From NCBI RefSeq assembly GCF_000241325.1, contig NZ_BAEI01000044.1, forward strand, positions 39,260-103,259: a stretch of 64,000 nucleotides of DNA, read 5' to 3'. Below the pieces are notes generated by a model, which saw nothing but the letters and a program-made list of their open reading frames with translations, was not told where the DNA came from and ran no database searches. The position numbers and the translations under genes are program-made. Positions 44,087 through 51,075 of the stretch are shown piece by piece; within the stretch, counting starts at the first letter, position 1; every line of letters begins with the position of its first letter. The stretch is from Gordonia polyisoprenivorans NBRC 16320 = JCM 10675 (GTDB taxonomy: Bacteria; Actinomycetota; Actinomycetes; Mycobacteriales; Mycobacteriaceae).

Positions 44087-44217
44087 ACAAGACCAACCCC
44101 ACCGCAGAAGTCGAGCAGATCCTCGAAGAGGGCGCCAAGATCGGGCAACAACTCGACATCCAACCCGGCGAAGACCCGACAGAAGAGCTTTACGACGACA
44201 ACGGGCTACCCAGATAG
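44083..44217 (+). CDS. 44-residue acidic microprotein
   Basis: Starts on the ATGA overlap with the NERD gene and encodes MNKTNPTAEVEQILEEGAKI and on to DDNGLPR. It is strongly acidic, with one predicted helix, no Cys and no membrane segment. The overlap and its size are those of a partner, such as an antitoxin, inhibitor or anti-nuclease. The function is unknown. Confidence 0.6.
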   Translation: MNKTNPTAEVEQILEEGAKIGQQLDIQPGEDPTEELYDDNGLPR

Positions 44218-44286
44218 CCCTGAGACGCCCGTGAACGAACAACCGGGAGTATCGCGTAGATCTACGAGAGCGAAGAAGCAGTGAGT

Positions 44287-44429
44287 CTCAGATGGACGCT
44301 GAGAGCGAATCTGTCGTCGGGTGTCGCTCTCCTCGAATCTCCGATACCCCGTCCGAACAGCCGTAGGCTAGCGCAGTACGAGAGCCCCGATTCTCGTAGG
44401 GGACAAGTCCCACGCGCACCCGACGACAG
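44287..44429. other. highly structured non-coding region (possible single-strand origin or transfer site)
   Basis: A perfect 13-bp inverted repeat (44311-44323 with 44417-44429, CTGTCGTCGGGTG) encloses a hairpin TACGAGA-8-TCTCGTA (44377-44398) and GGGAC-AA-GTCCC just after it. A smaller hairpin CTCAG-7-CTGAG precedes it (44287-44303). No gene covers the 246-base gap between convergent operons. Such folds are typical of sso or clt regions of rolling-circle elements. Confidence 0.6.
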
Positions 44430-44463
44430 TCAGCCAGTGCCGGCGTCGACGGAGTCGAAGCTG

Positions 44464-44832
44464 TCACCGTCTCCGACGTCCAACCCAGGGGTAGTTCCCC
44501 TCCATCGCGATCAGGTCGCGAAGCGTCTCAGCCGAGATGCGGAGTCGCCGAGAGGGATTTCTGGCAGTGTCCACATAGCCCTGATGAACCCACCGATACA
44601 GAGTCGGTGCACCGATTCCCAACTTTAAAGCTGCCCGCTTGACTGAGTAGAACTCCGGTTCATCCATCGACTCACCAAGATCCGCAACGACGTCCGCAGG
44701 AATCTGGAGTTTTCCAGCAGGATTCCTGGACGTCTCGATCAGTCCGTCGTAGGCCCACCTGTAGAGGGTCGTGGTCGACACCCCGAGTTCGTTCGCCGCG
44801 AACGGGATCGAGTAGAAAGCAGGATCACTCAT
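44464..44832 (-). CDS. protein with two tandem excisionase-like HTH domains
   Basis: 122 residues from ATG 44832. The two halves are clear copies: FYSIPFAANELGVSTTTLYR and FYSVKRAALKLGIGAPTLYR, each followed by a W..DG/HQGY wing, then R-NP-G/R-x-L-x-I. Each is a MerR/Xis-type winged HTH. The gene overlaps the end of tra by 8 bases, the last in the long operon. It is likely a DNA-binding regulator that could bind a direct repeat, perhaps the structured region just downstream. Confidence 0.8.
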   Translation of the reverse strand: MSDPAFYSIPFAANELGVSTTTLYRWAYDGLIETSRNPAGKLQIPADVVADLGESMDEPEFYSVKRAALKLGIGAPTLYRWVHQGYVDTARNPSRRLRISAETLRDLIAMEGNYPWVGRRRR

Positions 44833-46297
44833 CAGCGCCCTCCAACAACCTAAGCAGCTGACGCTCATGTTCGCGCTGAATCGACTGATCCCGTTCCAAC
44901 ACTGCAGCTTCTGACACCTCTAGCGCGCCCAGAATACGCTTCGTGAACAGCTTAAACAGCGGATCAGGTTCCACACCCGCACCGACGTTGCCCTCGTCAG
45001 CCAACAACCCCGCACGAAACTTCCGGATCGGATCACCGGGAAGCTGACAGACCCCGACGCCGTTCTTGTATCCCTTGATCTCCGTCACCCACTCGGGCCC
45101 GAGATCATCGTGCAGCATATTCAGGGACTCGGTCGCCTCAACGCGGAACGAGATCCGGACAGCGAAGTTGCCGCGAGTATCCGTGTCAACGATCCGGGCA
45201 GAAGCCCTCTGGGTCATCAGGACAACCCTGAACGCCGCCTTGGCACCCTCAGCCGTGAGCCGAGCCAGCGCCGCCTCGATACGTGATCTCGTCTGGGCCC
45301 TCTTCCGTCCACCAACTGCGTCCTCTGCATCGGCAGCCTGGAGAACACCGGCATACTCCTCGATCACGATCATTCGAAGAGGCAGCTCAGGAGTCACCTC
45401 GGCCACCTTGTCCTGCCAGTTCTTCACCAAATCGGCGATCCGCAGGTCCATCTGCCGAACTTCCTCTTCCAGGAACATCGCCAGCTCAGTGAACCGCCCG
45501 TTACCCGTTGAGCCTGGATACGGTACGACAGAGTTCTCATCGAACGCCGAGAACGGCAGTGCGACAATCCCGGTCGGGTCCACAATCCGGCAGACCACGT
45601 TCCGCATCGACGCCACCTGGGCGAGGACCCCATACATGAAGGCAGTCTTACCGCCGCGAGTTGCGCCTTGAATGATCCAGTGACCGGCAGTCTCCATCAG
45701 GTTCACTGTCACCGGTTGGAGAGCCTTGTCGCAACCCAGGAACACCTTGTCCGTGTTCGCATCCAGACAGGAGTCAAACCGAACAGGGATCGTGGAGGTC
45801 ATCACGTTGTCGCGGTACATCGTCAACTCCCAGCGCACCCGAGACTTCCTCACCCGACCGGATACCTCCTTGATCACGCCCGCTCCGTAACCGAGCCCGC
45901 GAGCGACAGCGTCCTCCGTCTCGATAGCATCCATCGTCGGAACAGCCAGAGCGGAGATGATCGCAGTGCAGGTCCGCTGAGACGCTCTCACCCACAACAG
46001 ATCTGGCACACCGGTCTCGTTGGCAAGCAATCCGCAGTCCTTCGCGACGATAGGCCAACGCCACCAGACCGTGAGAATCTCATCACCACCGGCCATCCGG
46101 GCGAGCAGCAGAAGCAGGCCAGCTACGACGAGACAGGACATCCACCAGCTCGCGGGTGAATACGCATACCAGAAGGCCAACCCGACCAACGCGAGAGTGC
46201 CGGCCACCGCAGAGAGGAAGTAGGTCTTCACAGTCCGCTCGACAATGCCCTCTTCACCTGTCCGAGACCAGAATCCGGGCTTCTGCGGAGAAGTCAT
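44825..46297 (-). CDS. tra: FtsK/SpoIIIE-like conjugal DNA translocase (TraSA type)
   Basis: 490 residues. Two membrane helices lie near residues 25-70. The ATPase domain has Walker A GATRGGKTA (about residue 212), Walker B RMIVIEEYAGVL and VLMTQRASARIVDTDTRGNF, as in FtsK-type motors. In AICEs this single protein moves double-stranded DNA to the recipient. The start overlaps the upstream stop by 4 bases. It is followed by the tandem HTH gene. Confidence 0.93.
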   Translation of the reverse strand: MTSPQKPGFWSRTGEEGIVERTVKTYFLSAVAGTLALVGLAFWYAYSPASWWMSCLVVAGLLLLLARMAGGDEILTVWWRWPIVAKDCGLLANETGVPDLLWVRASQRTCTAIISALAVPTMDAIETEDAVARGLGYGAGVIKEVSGRVRKSRVRWELTMYRDNVMTSTIPVRFDSCLDANTDKVFLGCDKALQPVTVNLMETAGHWIIQGATRGGKTAFMYGVLAQVASMRNVVCRIVDPTGIVALPFSAFDENSVVPYPGSTGNGRFTELAMFLEEEVRQMDLRIADLVKNWQDKVAEVTPELPLRMIVIEEYAGVLQAADAEDAVGGRKRAQTRSRIEAALARLTAEGAKAAFRVVLMTQRASARIVDTDTRGNFAVRISFRVEATESLNMLHDDLGPEWVTEIKGYKNGVGVCQLPGDPIRKFRAGLLADEGNVGAGVEPDPLFKLFTKRILGALEVSEAAVLERDQSIQREHERQLLRLLEGADE

Positions 46298-46641
46298 CGT
46301 GATACACCACTACTGGCGATAGACCTACCGCAGATCCGAAACTGCTCTCGAAGCTGGTCACCGTAATCAGTCCGGTAGATCCGATCCCCTCTGATCTCCA
46401 CCCAACCACGACGCTCCGCATAGGCGCGACCAGCGTCGGCAACATCCTCACTGACATAACGATTCAGAGTGGACAGTGAAGTCACCGTATAGAGAGACAA
46501 CATCACGTAGACAGCCCTACCGATGTCGGGTTGGTCCAGCCGTTCACTGGCCAACTCGTAGTGATCGCAGCAGCTATGTGCTTCATACTCCTGGAATAGC
46601 AACACTGTGGCTGCGTCAGAGAGAGAATCAGAAGAAGTCAT
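46294..46641 (-). CDS. small protein of unknown function, upstream of tra
   Basis: 115 residues from ATG 46641. It has no signal peptide. The sequence YVMLSLYTVTSLSTLNRYVS followed by AYAERRGWVEIRGDRIYRT could form a winged helix, as in small plasmid regulators. It overlaps its neighbours by 4 bases at both ends (ATGA), so expression is coupled to tra. Confidence 0.7.
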   Translation of the reverse strand: MTSSDSLSDAATVLLFQEYEAHSCCDHYELASERLDQPDIGRAVYVMLSLYTVTSLSTLNRYVSEDVADAGRAYAERRGWVEIRGDRIYRTDYGDQLREQFRICGRSIASSGVSR

Positions 46642-46979
46642 CTCACAACCTCGATACCACGATGAGCCAGATTGGATACCAACACAGCCTCGAAGTCCAC
46701 CATCTGATCGTCCAGCCACCACAACGGATCATCCTCGACAGCCGCCTCCACTGCCGCACTCGACCGTCGTTCCAGACTCCCAACTGTCGCAGTCCCAGGA
46801 TCAAGCACGGTAATCCGCCACTCAAACACCGCCCGTGAGACGTCGCCTGTTCTGAAGTGTTCTACAACCTCCACCCAGAGAGAGAAATCCGATTGCGGAT
46901 CGTCCGGCCGAATCCGACGAACCTCCACATCATGAAGCGACGAAACCACCTGCCGTAGCGCGACATCTCTCCGCCTCAC
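46638..46979 (-). CDS. small paralogous protein C of a three-gene set
   Basis: 113 residues from GTG 46979, on a GTGA overlap. The C-terminal half (RAVFEWRITVLDPG, SLERRSSAAVEAAVEDDP, LAHRGIEVVR) matches the next upstream gene (RTVFEWEVELEDAS, VENLLFSAIEGLVEDGEY, LGQRGIEVEQ). It is acidic and soluble. No known family is recognised. Confidence 0.75.
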   Translation of the reverse strand: MRRRDVALRQVVSSLHDVEVRRIRPDDPQSDFSLWVEVVEHFRTGDVSRAVFEWRITVLDPGTATVGSLERRSSAAVEAAVEDDPLWWLDDQMVDFEAVLVSNLAHRGIEVVR

Positions 46980-47290
46980 TGTTCCACCTCGATTCCACGC
47001 TGACCGAGAGCCTGTCTCAGTCGCGCCCCGATCACGACCTGATCGTCTGGCAGGCGATACTCCCCGTCCTCGACCAGCCCTTCGATCGCAGAGAACAGCA
47101 AATTCTCCACGGACCGGACCGTGGTCTCCGATGCGTCCTCCAGCTCGACCTCCCATTCGAATACCGTTCTGTCGCCCGATCCCCCGGTGAGCACGATCTC
47201 CACGTCAAACAACGATGTTGGATCATCGGGGTCCTGCCTGGACACTGAAACATCCTGCACCGCAATACTCGCTTCGTCACTTCTGGTCAT
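46976..47290 (-). CDS. small paralogous protein B of a three-gene set
   Basis: 104 residues from ATG 47290, inside the end of the upstream gene. Strongly acidic. Homologous over its second half to protein C downstream, and over the VFEWEVELED region to the WEVRLED stretch of protein A upstream. A beta-sheet followed by helices is likely. The function is unknown. Confidence 0.72.
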   Translation of the reverse strand: MTRSDEASIAVQDVSVSRQDPDDPTSLFDVEIVLTGGSGDRTVFEWEVELEDASETTVRSVENLLFSAIEGLVEDGEYRLPDDQVVIGARLRQALGQRGIEVEQ

Positions 47291-47570
47291 GTCCATCACC
47301 ATTCTTCAGAAAGTCCGTTTCGAATTGTCCAGAGCGCACGAGCCAAACACTCCTAGCAAGTTTAAGTAAATGGTTAGAGAGATCCAGATCCATGCCTCGT
47401 CGAACTGATCTCTCTAAGCTATCCAAGCTACTTGCCATTGAATCGGATGGGTGTATATCTTCAAGCCGAACTTCCCAGTTCATCTTTCTCACCGAGTCGA
47501 ACGCCGAGATCTTCACTTCAACAGACACATTCTCAATGCTTGCGTTCATACGTACGCCCTCGTCACTCAT
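47277..47570 (-). CDS. small paralogous protein A of a three-gene set
   Basis: 97 residues from ATG 47570 with a GGAG ribosome site. It shares ASIENVSVEVK and NWEVRLEDIHPSDS with the same positions of protein B (ASIAVQDVSVS and EWEVELEDASE). It is the most divergent of the three. The base composition here is more AT-rich than in the flanks. Confidence 0.68.
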   Translation of the reverse strand: MSDEGVRMNASIENVSVEVKISAFDSVRKMNWEVRLEDIHPSDSMASSLDSLERSVRRGMDLDLSNHLLKLARSVWLVRSGQFETDFLKNGDGHDQK

Positions 47571-47877
47571 CTTTCGCTCCTATCCATTGTTCCAACACTG
47601 TTCTCAACCCTCTCGCCAGCACCGCGCGATGTTCCTCCAAAGTGAGACCGACCAGCACGTAGATCTGCTGGTTTGACGCATCACTGACAGCGAGCAGGCC
47701 AGCCCAGTTCCGCAGAAAGTGCTCAGCATGACTCGCGCAGAACTGCAGATTGACACCGTTGTCCTGCAGCAGCGGTACGCCATCCTCCCTAAGCCGGATC
47801 ATGACGACCAGGTCGCCGTTATCATCAACTGACGCAGGCTCTTTGCAGCCCATCGCTGAACACTGATCACCGATCAC
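47563..47877 (-). CDS. Cys/His-containing small protein, possible zinc binding
   Basis: About 104 residues from GTG 47877; GTG 47886 or 47910 are alternatives. It has CSAMGC near the start and FCASHAEHF later, a CxxxxC plus CxxH arrangement that could bind one zinc. The second half is helical (TLEEHRAVLARGLRTVLEQW). It overlaps the next gene by 8 bases. The function is unknown. Confidence 0.65.
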   Translation of the reverse strand: MIGDQCSAMGCKEPASVDDNGDLVVMIRLREDGVPLLQDNGVNLQFCASHAEHFLRNWAGLLAVSDASNQQIYVLVGLTLEEHRAVLARGLRTVLEQWIGAKDE

Positions 47878-47878
47878 G

Positions 47879-48334
47879 TCAATCACCTGCCATTGATTGA
47901 CCAGCACCACAGGTCATCTCAGCCGCTGGAACACTCCGATCATCGTCACTCTGATCAGAGAGCCCGCATACGCGAAAGCGGTTATCCCGCAGGTCAACTG
48001 CAACCAGCACCAAGCGATCCTGAGCTGGCAGTCCGACCGCTCCGAGCTGTTTGATCCGAGTCAACATCGTCTGGGACACCCCGAGGCAGGTCTGCACCGA
48101 GTCATACGACGCCGGCTGTGAGATACCGACACCCCGATACACCACCACCTGAGTCGCATCAGACTTCGGATCAGCCGAACATGCGGGTATCGACACCACA
48201 CCGTGATCGATCTGGGGAAGCTGCGCATCCGCACTGGAGTCGCCGCCACCTCCACCGCCGCCACGACAGGAGTGCAACACCAGCACGATCAGCACCAGAA
48301 AGATCAGCGCGACAGCTACTCTCAGTTTTGTCAT
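47879..48334 (-). CDS. membrane-anchored extracellular protein
   Basis: 151 residues. The N-terminal hydrophobic segment (VALIFLVLIVLVLHSC) is followed by seven glycines and a soluble domain with five cysteines, likely disulfide-bonded. The segment ends in HSC, which is not a good lipobox, so a membrane anchor or a degenerate lipoprotein signal are both possible. It could act at the cell surface of donor or host. The start overlaps the previous stop by 4 bases. Confidence 0.75.
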   Translation of the reverse strand: MTKLRVAVALIFLVLIVLVLHSCRGGGGGGGDSSADAQLPQIDHGVVSIPACSADPKSDATQVVVYRGVGISQPASYDSVQTCLGVSQTMLTRIKQLGAVGLPAQDRLVLVAVDLRDNRFRVCGLSDQSDDDRSVPAAEMTCGAGQSMAGD

Positions 48335-48726
48335 CGCGACCGTCGCAGGATCAGATCACCGGTCGGTATGCCGAAGCTGTACTGCACTCCTTGATAGCCG
48401 AATCGGGTGTGATACAGCTCCGTCCGTGAGCCGAGGCGCCCATCCGGATCACCTGGATAGCCCGTCAGAACGACCCCGTTTCGACGGGAGTGAATCCGCA
48501 AGTGCGACAACGCACCGTTGGTCTGACGAATCATCAGCTCATCGCCCTGGATTCGTCCCCGCAGGTTTGCGCCGGGAAAAACACCGTAAGCGACAGCTTG
48601 GACCGTGTACACACCCTGATCCACGTCAGCGTGTGCGCTCCCAGGACCGAACGACACACCGATCAAAGACGCAGCGAGAGAAACGATTCCGATCCTGCTC
48701 CGTACTGCGAACCTCAGCTTGCCCAT
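48331..48726 (-). CDS. small secreted protein
   Basis: 131 residues. A Sec signal peptide is clear: basic MGKLRFAVRSR, hydrophobic core, and cleavage after AHA near residue 32. The mature part is about 100 residues of beta-rich sequence with no Cys (YTVQAVAYGVFPGANLRGRI). No known family. Together with the membrane-anchored gene after it, it suggests that the operon has an envelope-facing part. Confidence 0.78.
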   Translation of the reverse strand: MGKLRFAVRSRIGIVSLAASLIGVSFGPGSAHADVDQGVYTVQAVAYGVFPGANLRGRIQGDELMIRQTNGALSHLRIHSRRNGVVLTGYPGDPDGRLGSRTELYHTRFGYQGVQYSFGIPTGDLILRRSR

Positions 48727-49304
48727 CGTTCTCCCCTCTCCTGAGTGACGAACTGATCCCGGTCCCAGAGCAGTAGTTCCGTCCGATACCGAGAGTCCGG
48801 ATACTGCACAGCTGGAACAGCTTTCACCCGGCTCGCTCCCGAGCTCAGCCAGAGATCAATCGAGTGCTGCGCAGACGTGGCCACCATCCACCGACAACCG
48901 GTCAGTGTGAGAGCCGTGACAGCCTCCGCAGCGAGAAGAGGCGATACGACCAGATCAAGTGACCAGGCGGTCGACGCCTCCGCGACAAGAGCGCTGCCGA
49001 CAATGCCCCGAAGAGCGACACGCACCTGAGTCGAGTCCGGCCAACAATGAGGTGCGAGAAGATCCTCGACAGGTAGGGCCCGGACAGAGAAGCCGCCCAG
49101 AGGTTTCCCACTCCGAGAAAGAGTGCAGAAGTGCAGGTCATCGAGACTGGACACGGTCAGGTCATCCAGCCAGGACAGCGCCTCCTCGCAACCCTGTGCC
49201 GCGTACGCCTGGTGAGCGAGACGACAGAACAGTTCCCACTCCGAGGGAGCCCTACCCGCGCGAAACCAGTGCACGTCGATCAGCCCACCGGATGAGCAGG
49301 TCAT
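48714..49304 (-). CDS. possible GNAT-fold/N-acyltransferase-like protein
   Basis: 196 residues, no signal peptide. The order of elements (LAHQAYAAQG, GKPLGGFSVRALP, VAEASTAWSLDLVV, LTGCRWMVAT, then YPDSRYRTELLLWD) is like GNAT or autoinducer-synthase/N-acyl amino acid synthase folds, but no clear acetyl-CoA loop is visible. The frame overlaps ThiF by 4 bases and the secreted protein by 13. Pairing of an E1-like enzyme and an acyltransferase-like protein would suit peptide or small-molecule modification; this is an inference. Confidence 0.6.
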   Translation of the reverse strand: MTCSSGGLIDVHWFRAGRAPSEWELFCRLAHQAYAAQGCEEALSWLDDLTVSSLDDLHFCTLSRSGKPLGGFSVRALPVEDLLAPHCWPDSTQVRVALRGIVGSALVAEASTAWSLDLVVSPLLAAEAVTALTLTGCRWMVATSAQHSIDLWLSSGASRVKAVPAVQYPDSRYRTELLLWDRDQFVTQERGERWAS

Positions 49305-50050
49305 CTCGCCTCCTGCACGTCTCGGAGATCAAAGAAGTACCGGCCGGAGCGATACCGATCCGAGCGCAGGATCACCAGCTCACGGACAAACGCAGCGACC
49401 AGACCAGCGGCGACAGCAGCAGTGGGAGCGAACTGTGGAAAACCACTCCGACGAGCCTTCACTGCCTCGAGAAACTGGGACGAGCAGTGACGACCGAACA
49501 ACTGCAGCTGAGCTTCACCCACTGACAGTGACGGAGACACCAGGTCATGGAATGGTTCCCAGTCAGGTTCTCGGGCATAGTCCTCGACATCGATCACCAC
49601 CCGATCCCAGAGATCAGTCGCAGTGATGAGGCAGACGCCGTGCTCCTTCGCTGAGTGCCGCAACCACCACTTGACCGGGAACTGGTCCACCTCCTCGATC
49701 ACGACACTGCTACCAGCGACAAACTCCTCCGCGTGGGCGAACTCCTCGATCCGATCCCGAACGGCAACCTCGACACCGAGCGCATCGAGATGGTGAGCGA
49801 CGACATCTTCCTTGAGGCAGCCGATATCCTCGACAGTCGCGATGGGATGCCGATTCAAGTTGGACAGTTCAATCGCATCGCCGTCGCAGATCCGAAGCTC
49901 GCCAGCACCGACCAGGCCGAGTTGCAGAGCGATGCCGGCGCCGACACCCATACCGGCAATAGCGACCCGAGTCTCCCGCCAGCGCTGTTCCTCATCCGGC
50001 TGAATCATCGGATTGTGTCTCACAAGGCGTGCGCGCTCAACTGAGTTCAT
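49301..50050 (-). CDS. E1/ThiF/MoeB-like adenylyltransferase
   Basis: 249 residues, one ThiF domain: VAIAGMGVGAGIALQLGLVG nucleotide loop, ICDGDAIELSNLNR with the adenylation Asp and Arg, and DVVAHHLDALG. It lacks the CxxCx(n)CxxC zinc motif of MoeB/ThiF and an obvious catalytic Cys after the domain, as in minimal E1-like enzymes of mobile or biosynthetic systems. It would adenylate a C-terminus or another acid. No ubiquitin-like partner (ending in GG) is seen in the operon. Confidence 0.85.
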   Translation of the reverse strand: MNSVERARLVRHNPMIQPDEEQRWRETRVAIAGMGVGAGIALQLGLVGAGELRICDGDAIELSNLNRHPIATVEDIGCLKEDVVAHHLDALGVEVAVRDRIEEFAHAEEFVAGSSVVIEEVDQFPVKWWLRHSAKEHGVCLITATDLWDRVVIDVEDYAREPDWEPFHDLVSPSLSVGEAQLQLFGRHCSSQFLEAVKARRSGFPQFAPTAAVAAGLVAAFVRELVILRSDRYRSGRYFFDLRDVQEAR

Positions 50051-50408
50051 ACTTCACAACCTTGTCGACAGCCAGCATGGTCAACCGACCAGTGCGAAGC
50101 GCATCAAGAGGAGTAGCCGAGAGAACAGCGGAATCCGTGAGCCACCACTCCGCTACCCCGAAGGGATCGTCACGAACACCAATCGCTCGATTCGCATACC
50201 GGACAGTCTCATTCATCCGGACAGTAGCCAGACCAAGCTGAAAGACCGGACAGACCAGATCATCCCCGCGTTGGAGCTGGATCAGGTCAGGCCAATCCGC
50301 CTCACCGACGTCGCACCGTCTGCGAACCTCATCGACCGACAGGCACTCCAACTGGCTGAGAATCCACCTACGAGTCTCAGCCTCACGCCGATCGTGATCA
50401 GAACTCAC
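50037..50408 (-). CDS. MbcA/ParS/Xre-antitoxin-like (DUF2384-like) protein
   Basis: 123 residues from GTG 50408, on a GTGA overlap. The second half reads WWLTDSAVLSATPLDALRTG, the pattern of the toxin-binding domain of MbcA/ParS antitoxins (W-L-x(4)-L-x-G-x-T-P-x-x-L-L-x-x-G). No RES-domain toxin lies next to it. It may be an orphan antitoxin or a DNA-binding regulator adapted to this operon. Confidence 0.68.
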   Translation of the reverse strand: MSSDHDRREAETRRWILSQLECLSVDEVRRRCDVGEADWPDLIQLQRGDDLVCPVFQLGLATVRMNETVRYANRAIGVRDDPFGVAEWWLTDSAVLSATPLDALRTGRLTMLAVDKVVKYELS

Positions 50409-50857
50409 TTCGCCGAACCCTGGTCGAGCAGAGCTGAAGTCGAGTCCAAACCAAACTCATCGGCCAGAAGCGAGATGCCGTCGGCACGGAACCAGAAGTC
50501 CGACTCCGCGGCGTCACGACCATCTATCCTCTTCGTATGCTGAGCCCAGCTACCAGCAACGAGATTGTCAAGAACAACGTCACGGCCTTCGAACCGATCG
50601 AGCAGTTCTTCCTCGGTGACATCGTCAATACCGATCTTCACGTCGATCTGTGACGTTGTCCGTCCCGCCTTGGTGACGACCGTGACAACGAATGTGAACT
50701 TCCAGGCAAGCAGGCCGTCGCCCGTCGTCTTGTGAATAGGGACATCAAGCTTCTCACCCTCCTCGTACGTCTGAAGATCAGGATGGATATCAACCAAGAC
50801 GAATCTACGAAACTTGGTAACATCCACCGGAACCATCTGGAGTGCCTTCGGCGCCAT
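50405..50857 (-). CDS. AICE-conserved-type protein, unknown function, next to rep
   Basis: 150 residues with a good AAAGGA ribosome site. Beta-rich start (KFRRFVLVDIHPDLQTYEEG), then WKFTFVVTVVTKAGRTTSQI, as in small accessory proteins commonly encoded beside RepSA-like genes. No motif I can name. A DNA-binding OB-like role is possible. Its stop overlaps the next gene's start. Confidence 0.7.
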   Translation of the reverse strand: MAPKALQMVPVDVTKFRRFVLVDIHPDLQTYEEGEKLDVPIHKTTGDGLLAWKFTFVVTVVTKAGRTTSQIDVKIGIDDVTEEELLDRFEGRDVVLDNLVAGSWAQHTKRIDGRDAAESDFWFRADGISLLADEFGLDSTSALLDQGSAK

Positions 50858-50884
50858 AGCTTTTCCTTTCGAACTACGTATCCG

Positions 50885-50977
50885 TCAGAGAGTGATCGGG
50901 ATCAGGACCTGTAAGAACCTGATCGGATCATGCAGAGTCGCGAGCAGGAAGTTGATTACTTCCAGAGAGTCTGGCAT
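50885..50977 (-). CDS. 30-residue hydrophobic microprotein
   Basis: Encodes MPDSLEVINFLLATLHDPIR and ends QVLIPITL. A GAGAGGA ribosome site lies about 9 bases before the ATG and the gene is 27 bases before the next gene on the same strand. It could form one membrane helix. Small hydrophobic plasmid-spread (Spd-like) proteins are known in actinomycete plasmids; similarity is not shown. A leader peptide is another reading. Confidence 0.5.
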   Translation of the reverse strand: MPDSLEVINFLLATLHDPIRFLQVLIPITL

Positions 50978-51014
50978 TGCAGTATTTCCTCTCAAGAGAT
51001 TTGTTTTTCTTCTC

Positions 51015-51038
51015 TTAATTGATTTTAGTAGCAATTAA
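51015..51038. promoter_or_regulatory. candidate promoter/operator in AT-rich island, TTAATTG inverted repeat
   Basis: TTAATTG-10-CAATTAA is a perfect 7-bp repeat in the only strongly AT-rich part of the window (about 50960-51075), between rep and the downstream operon. On the minus strand, TTGTAT and TACTAA-type hexamers fall here, so it probably holds the promoter of the operon. Confidence 0.55.
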
Positions 51039-51075
51039 TACAATGTCCAGTACAATGAGAATTTGCGCCCTTGAC

